Shown: one piece after another, positions 11,776 to 23,600 of the stretch
How positions within the stretch are numbered: position 1 is the stretch's first letter
Layout: every line of letters begins with the position of its first letter
Source of the DNA: Oscheius sp. JU75
Lineage: Eukaryota > Nematoda > Chromadorea > Rhabditida > Rhabditidae
DNA: 64,000 bases
Assembly: GCA_037178855.1 (NCBI GenBank)
Contig: JASJZC010000005.1
Span: forward strand, 9,672,001-9,736,000
Direction: 5' to 3'
Position numbers and translations under genes: made by a program
Notes under the pieces: generated by a model
Told to the model about the DNA's origin: nothing
Database searches by the model: none
The model's input: only the letters and a program-made list of their open reading frames with translations

Positions 11776-12037
11776 GTCTTTACTGTGTTCGTACAACAGA
11801 GCTTCTTAATATTTTTCATCTTTTTATCGTTCAAAAAAGACTAGAAAAAAGCCCCGAGAACTCCAAATTTCGACTGCTCAAGCTGATCTCTCCCTCATTC
11901 TGCACTATCCATACGTGGCCCAAGTCCATTTTCACTCCAACGCCGCGTTCAAATTTTATCATTCTTCAGTCGCTTACACTTAATTTTCACCTGCTTTCCA
12001 TCTCCCGAATCAATTTGTATAGTTCTTCCAGGACCTG

Positions 12038-14422
12038 ATGCTCCCCTTGATATTCTTTCTGGCCGCCCTAGTATCGAGTGAAGTGGTCGAGAACAATCTC
12101 ACGAAGGATGAATGCCGAGCGGCTGGCTTTGTTCCAGAGAGTTTAAAGGTATGTTTACCCATTTAAAGTTGTTCTCCTTTTTACATTTTTAGATAGGCGC
12201 AAAATTGAAATAGAAACCAAGTCATATAGAAAACTTGTAGTTCATTTGGTTCTGTCACAGCCCACCTTTGATGTGTTTCTGTTAGTTTGATGATAGGACA
12301 GCTTTAGAGTTCAGTTTTTTGTTTCTGGTGGTATTACAAAGTAGCCGGTGACATATTTTCGTTTACTGTGACCCAACAAGGATGTAAATCAGTCGAGAAA
12401 AAGAATGAGAAGGATAGGTTGACAGGGACAAATAGAATGAGCAGGTAGATATTTCTTCCAAACAATAAGAGGTCCATACGACACAAAAGTTTGACAGAAA
12501 CTAAGCAAACAGCAAAATACCCCCAGTCCAACAAATTAGAGTCTTGTAAGAAAGTAAACCTACCTGAAATCCAAAGAAGAAGCTCATCCTGCGCTCGTCT
12601 CCGCTGTAGATCCTCCTAATTGGTCAGTGAGCGGTCCCACAGCGAACTGTTCCGTGCTGATCTGTCTGGAATTCGGCGTAGTGTCCGCGAATCAATAGCC
12701 AACTTTTGTGTGTTTCTGTTAGTTTGATGATAGGACAGCTTTAGAGTTCAGTAATACCCTGGTCCCTGTAGACGTCGTGGTAGAAGCAACATCAGTCTTA
12801 GGGGCATCGGGGCTGTCGTCTTTTCTTCCGTGTTACTCGTGGCTCTCTATGAACATGACGCCGATAGCAGAACGCTGACTGTAGTCGTCCCTAAAGGGGA
12901 CGGTGTTGCTCCATGTTCTCGCAACTGACTACAATCTTCTCGACGTCCGACATCTGTTCAGAGAGACGACAGTTCCATCGGGCATCTTCTAGTCGAATGA
13001 CAAACTATTAATTAGCAAGATAAACGTTGACAAGTCAAGAGATTACAGGCGAGCGTGTCTTCTTTAGTTGTCCTGCCAAAGTTTGTTCTGTCAGTTGCCA
13101 GAACTATTGGAGTGGCAGCCATAAGGAACTCTCGTCTCTTTCGTCAGATGTGGGATTCCTTGTCAAAGAAAACCAACTAACGAGACCATAGGTGTATACA
13201 ATTGGACAACTAATGAGACCCAGAGGTAGAAAGTGACTGAGTAACAGGCTACCAGGGAAAGAGTGACATCGACCCAGTCTGACCCTAATATTTCAGTGCT
13301 CATCTTGTGAAAAGCTCTCCCAATTCAACTTGGAGGAGATGATCACTGACTGCCAGGCTTGCTGTATCAAGGAGAAAGAACTGGAGCATGAGGTGGGATA
13401 TTTTCACTCATTTTTCTCATGAAGTTCGTTCCAGAAGTTCCCCTTCGCACAGATCCAGTACTGTGAGTGTAACATCGCCCGGTTCCCTCAGGCCCAGGCC
13501 TTCATCCGAGAAGATATGGCCAGTCACTGGGGAGGAAAGGTGAAGGTGGTCCATGTGAGAGGTATCCGGCCTACGATTGTTCTCAAGGTAGGGTCTTTAA
13601 AACAAAAACAAGGTCTTTAAGGTTTTGTTTTTATTTTACAATTTTCAACTGAGGGTAGGGTTCAGAGATTGATAGGTCAAGAAACCTACGTGGGGAAGGA
13701 ATTCCTATAGGCCCATTTTGAACTATGTCAACTGTTTAGAAATCACCCTGTAATAGCATTAAGACCAACATCAAACTTCCGAAGAAGCCCTGGGTGTATA
13801 TCATACTAGCAATTTGGAATGCTTCATCGGGACCACGAAGATAAAATTGCCATGATAATTGCTGTCAAGTGGAGCAAGTCAGATCTGACTAGAGAGTCAG
13901 AACGGGGACAGTGCTCAAATTGCGGTAGCTCATCTTTGAATCAGTCGGTTAGGATAAGAAGACGGGTTTACCGAAGCGGAATAAGGTGCGACAGACTCAC
14001 AGGATCGGAAGTGGACCGGAGGACAGGATTTGGCAGGATATGATATCAGACGAAGAACGGAACAATTGGTAGAAGGGAACTAAAAATAATAAGGACATAA
14101 GAACAAGCCAGGTTGGAACGATTTGTAGGAGCAGTAGCATTTGGAGGGGACAGACTGACAGGGTGAGCTGCCTTAAGGTAGATCCACAATTGGTAGGTCG
14201 AAGAATGAGAAACTGACAGACCGAGAAGGGGATGCAGGAACAGTATAAGAAGATAATCAGTTAACAGGGTCAAAACACAGGATGGTGGTCGCTGACATTC
14301 TCATAGGAACAGACTAAAAGTTAACTTTTCAGGACCACATGGGTGCCAGCCGCCAAACCCTGAACATTGAGAAATGGGACACCAACACGATCACAGACTT
14401 CCTGAACCAATGGATCGACTAG
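12038..14422 (+). CDS. selenof: SELENOF/Sep15-like ER thioredoxin-fold protein, Cys form
   Basis: Four exons (12038-12148, 13297-13392, 13435-13587, 14333-14422) encode 149 residues, close to the family's 150-165. A CTTCCAG acceptor seven bases before the ATG suggests SL trans-splicing. The N-terminus, MLPLIFFLAALVSSE, is a signal peptide. A Cys-rich region follows (CSSCEKLSQF, CQACCIKE), which in the family binds UGGT, the ER glycoprotein-folding sensor. The thioredoxin-like domain then has YCECNIARFPQAQAFIRED, KVVHVRGIRP and LNIEKWDTNTITDFL. The animal selenoprotein has Cys-Gly-Sec at the active site. Here it reads Cys-Glu-Cys with a TGT codon, so no Sec insertion is needed. Introns 1 and 3 are enlarged by repeats. 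AATAAA lies about 100 bp after the stop. Its 3' end faces the nuclear receptor ending at 14637. Confidence 0.92.
12272..12752 (+). repeat. Two perfect 44-bp direct repeats flanking a 393-bp segment in Sep15 intron 1
   Basis: Positions 12272-12315 and 12709-12752 are identical (start TGTGTTTCTGTTAGTTTGAT, end TTAGAGTTCAGT). The intervening segment 12316-12708 has no recognisable coding content. The next downstream sequence (from about 12770) is a copy of a dispersed element. Confidence 0.9.
12770..13120 (-). repeat. Dispersed element R1, copy A (in Sep15 intron 1)
   Basis: Read on the minus strand it matches 15625-15895 and 18625-18835. Shared landmarks in order are CGCCTGTAATC, CTTGACTTGTCAAC, TTCGACTAGAAG, TCGTC, CGTCGAGAAGAT, CTACAGTC, GCGTTCTGC, and in copies A and B GCTTCTACC followed by CGACGTCT. 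No intact open frame is shared, so the element is probably non-autonomous. Confidence 0.7.
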
Positions 14423-14636
14423 AGCTTTACTCTTCTTTCTCAAGCAGTCAAGTCCTCTCTTGTGGGTTCATTCAGTGATGCAAACTCATGGGTCTCTTTT
14501 TCGCTATTTATTGTTATGTTGCCAATAAACAATAATATCTTTATTTTGGAACCCAGTGGATGCACTGATATATAAAGCTCTATAATATTTGAGTAAGAGA
14601 TCATGATTTGGGCTATCACAGTCCGTTTAATTTCAA

Positions 14637-17600
14637 CTAAGTTTGTCGGTAACTGCTTAAAATTTCCAGTGGGACACCGCTGAGTTCATTCAGGTCGTTC
14701 GGGTTCAGTTTCTGGATTAGTTCGGCTTCCAAGCGACCAATTTGCTGAAAATTTCGAATTTTAGACGGTACCGTGGCCAATCTTACGTAGAGACTTGGCA
14801 AAAGAAGAGTCATCTTAGTGGCTCGGAGAATGCGATCAGCTGGAGATAGATGAGCGAAGGTGGCGTCGATCTGGAGCGAGAGCATACGGGTGAGCTTGTC
14901 ACGAATCTTGGCACAGGTCACAGTGGCTTGAGGACTCAGATGGCAGTCTGGAAAAGATTATAGTTAGAAAGAAAGGCAGAGAGACGAAGAGACAGAGAGA
15001 CTCTTACCTGGCTGAAACAGAGCTATCGCCTTCAGAATCGTGAACTCCGAAAAGCTCATGTTCATCTCCTTCATCGGTATCACAATCATCTCCACCAGAC
15101 TCTTCCCAACAGGCCCGTAGGAAGCTGCCCATCTTGGCTCAACCATGTCGATTTCGGGCTTCCTAATTGGAATGTAAGAGCCATTGCCCAATGGCATCCC
15201 GATTTCCGAAAGGCCTTGGGAGAAGCACCTGTAGGCGTAGAGAATCCATCCAAAAGCTGTGAAGTTCTCCTTGAAGAGACGCGTCTGGTCCTCGAGAGGG
15301 AGACATCGAAACTCGGGAATGCCCATAGCGTAGTCGGCCATCAGGACGAAGGATCGGTACCAGGCCAGGTACATGTCCACGGAGTTTATCACTCGGGAAC
15401 AGGTCCAGTCTAGCTAAAACATTGCGGGTCTTTTGGAAGGGTAGGATTTTTTCTCTGGCTCTAGGAGTCAAATGCTCAACAATAGATGTCTCCAAGCCTC
15501 ATAAGCTCTCCGTATTCCCACCAGAACAGAAGTCTGTCTCCCTGTTATCCGAACTACCGTCCAGCGCAGAGCAGAAGTGTCACTTGAGTGGACTTTGATA
15601 AGTCTAGCATTAGCTTTGGCATGTCAAAGACACATTCCGCCTGTAATCCCTTGACTTGTTAACCTTTATCCTGTCAATTGCTAGCCATTCGACTAAGAGA
15701 AGGGACACTCGTCTCGAGTCAGGTGCCGGCTACTAGGAAGATCGTCGTCACTTCGTCATCGACTAGGCACAGCAAGCGTTCTGCCATCGGAGTCATGGGA
15801 ATACCGAGCTTGAAATACTGCCTTATTCCCGATGCTTGGACGGTTGTCGCTTCTACCTCGACGTCTGCAAGGACTAGGACAAAATATCAGCCATCTCGAA
15901 TCCAAGCCCAATCAACGAGGACAGGAACAAAGGAGGACGAGCTACGTATTTAGATCACAGGTAGGTCTACTTTCTTTCAAGGACTATCTAGCGGGTCGAA
16001 CTGGGTTTGGATTTGATTTTCCATCACTATCATCGTCTGTCTAATTGTTGCCTTGTGGCCGTATGGCTCCTTATTTAATAGACGCCTGTTTGTATATCTT
16101 TCTGACACTCGGTTTTCTCTTTGTTACCTGTCCTTTCTCTCTCTGTTTGTCTGTTTACTGATGCTCCAAGACTTACCGGTGATCTTCTTATAACCAAGTG
16201 AGGATTTTGGAGACCGAGAGTGATAGAGATGTCTCTTCCCCATGTGTCCAGGTGTTCAGCACTGGAAATGGAATCGTCTCTGAGTTGGTCAGTTCTGACT
16301 TCCAGATCGACCAGGAATTGGACGAGTTGTCGTTCTTCGGCTGAAACATAGAGAGTTACAGTGACAGTGCCTCTCCCTCTCTAGCCTGTAGTCATGACCA
16401 CAAAAGATCGCCTGCTTCCTATCATGTTTCTATCTCTTATCTCTTTGTGCGGTTTAGAAAAACTGATCTTCTGACGATAGACAAGACAACTATTGCATAA
16501 TTTTTGTTGCAAGACTCTATCAGTAAGAAAAACTCACAGTAGTCTTCAAATCGCATGCACTGAATCTCTGCATCGGACTTTGGCGTGTTATCCTGTGCCA
16601 ACTCGGGAACTAGTTGAATATGTGTTTGCATGTCAACTGGACTGGATTCGTGAGCTCCCTGTGGTCCCGTCGAGTTCGATCGGTTGATTTTGCCTCGTTC
16701 CTCTCGGACAAACTTGCTGTCCATGCCTCCTTTCAAACAGTTTCGGAAGCGACACGCTCGACAGCGATTTCGGTAGGCTGAAAAAGGGAAGTGGACAATG
16801 TCACTGTCACTGTCACACTGCCTTCCCTGGAAACTCACCAAAATTGATCTCGCAGGCATTCTTGAACGTGCACTCATATTTTCGATTCTCGAAGATGGTA
16901 CGACGGAAGAAAGCCTTGCAACCATGACAGCTGGGTCCTCCATAATGGATTCGAATATTGGTGGTACAGCCACAGCCAACGCATCGGCCTCCCTAAAACT
17001 TTCCGAGAGTTCGGCGAGAACACTTTTTCACGCGTAGCTCTTAATTTGCAACTTGACGGGAGGGAGTCTGGACAGGCGTAGCACCTGTTTCCGTTCTCGT
17101 TCTCTCGTACACGCTATCAAATTACCAGGGTTCTAATAGGCATTGAGAGATCGATGTGCCAAAGTATCGCTGATCAAAGATAAAGAAAGAAAAAGAGATT
17201 CTGTCTCTCTACATCTCAGTATTACTGTCTCTCTATTCGCTTTTCGCTCCCCAAGTTCAATGCGTGTTGTTGTTTTCCACAAATATTTACACTACTACTC
17301 TAATCCCTCTCTCTCTCCCAAACAGAAGGTCGAATATTAAAGACTTGGACTGTGTTGCCATTCTCCTCTTTTGGTCCATCCTCTTCACAAAACCATATAA
17401 TGGTCTCGCTGCTGTGCAAATACGGATTAATGTATAGAGATCTCGATCAGGGTGCCGCCTTTTCACGTGTGCAAAGTGACGTTGGCAGACCGTTAGACTG
17501 TTTGCTTCTAATTCCTTCTGGGATCCCCATTTTTGCAACATGTTCTTGCTACTTTCTACTCAAATTGACTGATTCATCAGAAAGCGTACGAGAATTGTTC

Positions 17601-18112
17601 GAAAAGCAGGTGTCAGTGGGTTCAAGAGACTGCGTTACGAGACAGAAGTTCGCGAGTTCATTGGGATCAAGAGGTGATAAGCCGAGGTGAATGGCTTCAC
17701 TATTTTGCAAAGTTATTGGCGGGTAATTCAAAAAGCTGATGATCTTCGGGTTTTGAATAGAAATTTTGGACAGAAATAGGAATTCTGGGTAGAGTGAAAG
17801 AGACAGACAAATATACAGAGAGACATAGACACGAAGAGGCAGAAAGATAAAGAGACAGAGAGGCAAATTTTACAGGCCCCTAATATCCACAGCGTCTTTC
17901 AAAAGCCTTTCCAAAAACAGATAGTTCAACAAATCAAAACACAAGTTTTTGCTGAAACATATGACGCAACTATCCCCGAAAATCATCCTATTCCGTTCCG
18001 ATACAAAGGAAATTTGACTCACAATAAGCGGAGCTCCATTATTAGGTGACGGAAAACCATGAGTTGAGGTGGACGCCACGTAGAAACCCGCAGCATCAGT
18101 CCGATCCGCCAT
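14637..18112 (-). CDS. Nuclear hormone receptor (paralogue A)
   Basis: Exons 16992-16839, 16777-16538, 16340-16177, 15413-15008, 14947-14787 and 14744-14637 encode 410 residues. A candidate first exon at 18112-18023 (MADRTDAAGFYVASTSTHGF..., phase 0, GTGAGT donor) would make it 440. The DNA-binding domain starts RCVGCG, has CHGCKAFFRRT as P-box helix, and ends CRACRFRNCLKGGMDSKFVR. The ligand-binding domain includes YLAWYRSFVLMADYAMGIPE, DQTRLFKENFTAFGWILYAY, LFQPDCHLS and, near the end, TKMTLLLPSLY. The spacing between the first two zinc Cys pairs is 14 rather than the usual 13 residues. It is a nuclear transcription factor with unknown ligand. Intron 3 (16176-15414) carries a copy of repeat R1. 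It is a tandem paralogue of the receptor at 20696-24429, with two identical exon sizes (161 nt and the same last-exon layout). Confidence 0.88.
15625..15895 (+). repeat. Dispersed element R1, copy B (in nuclear receptor A intron)
   Basis: Matches copies at 18625-18835 (+) and 12770-13120 (-): CATTCCGCCTGTAATCCCTT, GACTTGTTAACC, TTCGACTAAGAGAAG, CGTTCTGCCATC, CGATGCTTGGACG. It lies antisense to the host gene. Confidence 0.7.
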
Positions 18113-20695
18113 TTTCAGACGGCGAGAGACAGAGAGACTCGGGGTTGGAGGCAGTCTCGTCAGAGAGGGGAAAGGGGGCCGGTTCAGGGCACAGGTGGTC
18201 GAGAGAGTGCAACCTGCGGAGAGACGCCAGAGACGAGAGAGGCCCTGGCCGTGTTCAGAAAGTGAAAGAAGGAAGGTCTTTTTGGAATGAAGATGTTAGG
18301 GGAGACGTCTTCAAGTGTGGGTGTTCTGAAAATTGTATACTATAGAATGTGGGGAAGAGAGACAGAGAGACAGCAAGACAAGAGACAGAGAGACAGAAAG
18401 ATTGAAAGACAGAGAGAGAGACAGTAGATACAAACAGCACAAGGCGCCTAGAATGGTAATTTCAAAGGGTGGTCACTGGAAATTATAGTAAACAGACTGG
18501 TGGGAGTGATTGAGTTGAACTTTAGGTGATCAGTGAAGGTTCTGTTTGCAGACAGACTCATGCTTGTTTAAGTGAAAGAAATGGAAGGAGGTTCAGGAGA
18601 AAAATACTAAAAGAAGACAAATTCCGCCTCTAATCCCTTGACTTGTCAACTTTTATTTTTCTAATTACTTGCTATTTGAATAGAAGAAGCCCCAAGGAAC
18701 TCTCGTCTATGTGGACATGTCGGACGCCGAGAAGACCGTCGTCAGTAGGAATATCATGGAGTTGGCATTGGATGAGGGGCGACTACAGTCGGCGTTCTGC
18801 CATCAAACACGGTAGCAGTTCCAGACGGATCAGCACGGAACTGCTCGTCGTGGAACAGTTCATCGATCAACTAGAAGAATTTTTACCGGAATGTTATCCC
18901 AAGGGAGTAATTTGAGAAGGAGATAGGCTGCAAAACTGATTCGCCCGGGTAAAGAGACCACAGCCGAAAAAGGTGTCGAGCGACCGGTTACATTTTGAAG
19001 TTTGATCCGACCGTTCCCACTCCTCCATACTCTCCCCCAAACTTGGAGTTAGAAAGAGAACAAAAATCAGTTCAAAAGGGTAAAGAACGAGAAATTTAAA
19101 AAGGCAACTGCTGAACCAACAGGGAAGAACAGCTTTGTTGTCAAAACTCTCCACCCCTGCCCGATACAGATTGTGCGATTTTATGACCGAGAAGGACGGG
19201 ACCAGGGAGAGAGAAAGACAAATAGGCAGCAAACACCAATTGGAAGACATGTGTCCTATGGTTTGGTTGTCCTTCTGGGAGAGAGAAAGAAATAGAGAGA
19301 TAGTGATGGGTATGATGAGGACTATCGGGATTAAGGTCGAGAGAGGATGATCAGATAACTCTCACCCGTACCATCTTGGTAAGAGGAAGACTTTAAAAGG
19401 TCAAAACTTTTTGACGCTTTGAATGCGAACGGATTGTGTAAGGAATAGCCTTGAACCCAGTTCTCACACAATATGAACTTGACGGCAACTGTTGCTACCA
19501 AACAGAAGGGAGGAGATTGTGGTATGTGGCCGGTTACAGGGAGGAGAAAGTACAGACGAGTCTCCTCGAAGACGGAAGCTGTATACAGTAATGCAGCACG
19601 GGTAGCAAACAACGAACAAAGTTGTACAGTTACCATAACCGAAAGATTATGAGTTGTAAAACTAAAAACTACACGAATATTGAGCAGGACAAGGTCAGAA
19701 ACAGAAGCTCTCCTTGAGAACACGAAAGAGAATATTAAAGAAGGCGAGGTCTGAAACGAATCACCAGCAATAGACCCGAATGAGAAGTCTTGTCACATAA
19801 TCAATCTCTTCCGTCTCAAGGAAGTAATCAGTAGGTGAGACAGTTTACAGAGACTAAAAGACAAACGTGCCAAAAGAAATCCTAAAAAACTAAATGTGCA
19901 AACAATAACGAAGTCAGCCCAAATAAAAACCACGAGACCTTCCGAGGTATCGTTTATATGGAAACCAGCCGTCCCTTAGTCTTGACTTATGGCGGCTGCG
20001 CCGCTTCTTCAACAGCCTGAATTCCCAAGTTTCCCCAAAAGCTGTCTTGTCAGCTTAACTCTTGACATGTAATGACTTGCCAGCTTTTTTCTCGTGGTGA
20101 CGGACGGACGGACACCATTGCAGTAGAGAGATTGGGAGCAAAGAAGTGAAACATTGCACCAAAGAAAATGCAGGATCTAATTCTTCCACGCTCAAGAACT
20201 AAAGTTTCCAAAGATCTCAACGTTTCTTCAAGGAAAAAAACGTCTGACTACCTAACCCAGGCAAAAGCCTACTGATCGGTAGAGACTGCAACTACTGCTG
20301 GCTTTCAAAACTGTACACAAAGCCTAAGACTCCCGACAAAGCAAAAAAAAAGAGTCGGCGCGCACAATCCCCACCGAGAACTGACTGAATTTTTGTTCAT
20401 CTGGACATCTGTCACGGCTCCGCCCCTCCCTGTTACGGTCGCAAGAGCTTGGCGGCGATCTCCAGCCTCATCCACACCAGGCGAAAAGGGTGCTAGATAA
20501 ATGACCTTCTACCTGGCACTGCCCTCGAATTTCGTTGATTAGTTGAAAGATTAGAGATACGAATATCCTCCGACCGAGAAGAGGAAGCGAAGTGAAAGTC
20601 TGGACAATCTTTATACAGAATCACAGCTGCTTGATGTGTGGAATCTTCAGAAAAGAGGAAAGAATTGAGATCGGTCGACAGGTTGACAGGTACTT
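18113..20695. other. Spacer between nuclear receptors A and B, with minisatellites and repeats
   Basis: Contains GAGACAGA arrays (about 18120-18200 and 18350-18425), repeat R1 copy C (18625-18835) and a GC-rich hairpin element (about 19966-20015) also seen at 2366 and 34190. No supported gene was found, although it must hold the promoter of receptor A. Confidence 0.5.
18625..18835 (+). repeat. Dispersed element R1, copy C
   Basis: Begins AATTCCGCCTCTAATCCCTT, then GACTTGTCAAC, CAAGGAACTCTCGTC, CGGACGCCGAGAAGACCGTC, CTACAGTCGGCGTTCTGCC, colinear with the copies at 15625 and 12770. Confidence 0.7.
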
Positions 20696-23600
20696 CTAGT
20701 ATTGTGTTGGTCGGTAGTTGTTCAAGATGACAAAGGGGACGCCACTGGCCTTGTTGAGATCGTAAACGGACAAATTTCGGATCATTTCTGCCTCGATTCG
20801 TCCAATGTTCTGAATTTGACGTGGTTGTCTGTCTCTCTGCCTCTACTTGTTCACTTCTGTACCCGTCTCTAGTCTGCTTTGATCTCTTGTTCTTTTATTT
20901 GTCTCAAGTTCAAACCGAGTGCGCGAGCATGTGGACACAGTAAACAAAAGAACTCGAAGACACTCTGACCACGTATTGTTCGCACCGTGAGAGTTCATCG
21001 CGGTCACTCTTTGACCTGTCTATTTTTGGAGAAGAACTCACATAGAAACTGGGCAGCATTAGGCTCATTTTGGTGGCTCGAATTGATTTTTGTGAGGAGG
21101 TAAGATGCGGGAACTTCACATCGATGGTGGTCGCTAGACAACGGAGAAGCTTTTCTCGGAATGCGGAGCAGACTTGGGTTGATTGGAGACAGAGACGACT
21201 GTCTGGAAAGTACTGATCATGGAGGATAGAGAGACAGAGACAAAGTGTGACTCATACCTTGTTGGAATAGAGCTATTGTTTTCATGACGCAGAACTCCTC
21301 AAATGTGATGCCGATCTCTCGCATTGGATGCACCACGAGCTCGATGACTGATTTGCACACCAGCCCATATGTATTTGCCCATCTGCAACTCACATATTCA
21401 GATCCGTGGGCCGAACTCACTGAGCATCCATCATGGCCTGTTCCTCCTGCTTGTAGGGGAGGTAGGAGCCGTTTCCCATAGGAAGACCGACGTCTCCGTA
21501 GCCAAGTTCGTAGCTTCGATAGGCATAGGTCATCCAGCCAAATGCTGAAAAGTTCTCCTTGAAGAGAGTCGTCTGATCGAGGACGGATAAGGAACGAAAT
21601 TCGGGAATAGCCATGGCCCAGTCTGCCAGAAGGACATAGGCTCGATACCAGGCGTAGTACATGTCCGGGGTGGTTAGAATCCTTTGACAGTGCCAGTTCA
21701 TCTGAAAATGCATGATTAAAATCTGTTGTTTTTTTTAAATCTGCAGTTCCCACAAAGACTACGAGCACTTCCAACAACTATTCGAAGGTGTGAGACAATG
21801 TCGGGGTCCGAATGTTCATGATCGGGCATGTTTCGATGAACCCAGTTATCTAGAGCAACTTCTAAGGAAAGCACAACTACTGAAGCTCAGCCGAAGTCTC
21901 TTGAAGCAGTCCTTCTTTCTCCGGGTTTGTTTTTCTGCGAATTTCACTGTCTGCTCAAACCAAAGGTAGTCTTTAAACTCTCCACTCGTTCAACGATAAG
22001 CTCTCTCTCTCTCTCTAAATCCTCACCCTGGTCTTATGAACGAAAAAATATTGAACTAACAGGTGTTCTCTCGATGATCAAAGTCTGTCCATTGTTGATA
22101 CCCATGTTTCGGAATAGATTCTCCGACCACATTTGGACCTCATCTGGGCGCCTCTCATTCGGATTGAACTCGTCGTGAAGGGTATCCATTTTTCGTTCCA
22201 AGTGAGCCAGGAAGTCAATCAGAGCCATTTCGTCGTCTAAAAGATAACATACAGTTGTGAGAGATTGACAGAAACTTTACCAGCCGGTTCTGGCTTGATG
22301 ACCATGAATTCAGTCTCCGACTTGGGCGACAGACTCGGGAAGCTGGGGAAGGCGGACTGTGGTCGGGAACAGTTCCCTCCTCCTCCTCCCTTCATCGAAG
22401 TTTTGAAACGTTCCTCTCTGACCAGCTTGGTATTCATCCCGCCGTTGATACAGTTCTGGAAGCGACAGGCCCGACAGCGGTTGCGGTAGACTGTAAATGA
22501 AGTGTTTGGGATAGAAAGATCGAGAGATTGGGGGAATTAAATTTTGTTCGAGCTTGTGCTATCTTAGTTTTTGCTAAAATAGCATGTGTCATCTGATTAG
22601 CAATTACATTTGACATATGGCTGTGACTAGCAATTGATGCTTGTCATGAGATTCTTGGGATTCATGTTGCACGTTTACCATGGACTAAATAAGAATTTGG
22701 AGAACAGTTTCTCCGTTCTTCTGTGAAAAGCTAGTGTGTAAAAAGGGATAGGTTTGCTTGAAACGCGGATCATGGTTTTTGACTTTGTACTACACGAACA
22801 AAGCAGAAGATTTATGTTGAGCTCTTCTAACTCTCTCAGTTCTTGTCTTGACCCTATATCACAATCAGTTAACAAGGACTTCGAACGAGTGAGGCGGGTA
22901 AATTTGAACACTGCTCTTTTGCAAAGTTCGAGCCCAAAAGCGATTTCAAAACTCTTACCTGGCGTCACATCACACGTGTTCCTCGACGAGCATTCGTAGT
23001 TCCTCGCCTCAAATACACTCCGCCTAAACATTATACAACTTATAAGAAAAACCAAAAACTTTTAACCTGAAGAACGCCTTACAGCCATGACAGGACGGTG
23101 CTCCATAATGTATCCTAATAGTGTTATCACTGCCACAGCCCACACATCGGGCTCCCTGAAATTCTCGTTCAAAACAAAGAAAAATTAAGCAAGAGAACCT
23201 CAACCATGTTGCATAAGGTTCGATTTTGCAACAGCATACGGGAGCGTACGGGAGTGAAACTTATGTTTGACCTTGACTACCTCCCCCTCGGGGGGAAGAG
23301 AGACAGTGCGCGTACAAGCTATTTACCGGGTGCGCTATGTGCGCTCTCGACTTCGGACCATTGACAGAGAGACAGGGTGGTCGCTCGAGAACGGAAGAGA
23401 GATTGAGAGGGAGACGGTCTTTGAGCGGTAAGGAAGAGGCGACGGATTAACACTTGTTTTCGACTTGTGCATTATGTTTTCACGTGGCTATTGGTCCGAA
23501 ACAGAGAGTTGGTGAGACCCCAAACTTGACAGAACATATGAAAGACTACGATCCAGAAAAGTAGAATTTCAGCCAAGAAACCTAGTATATCAGGCGAATT

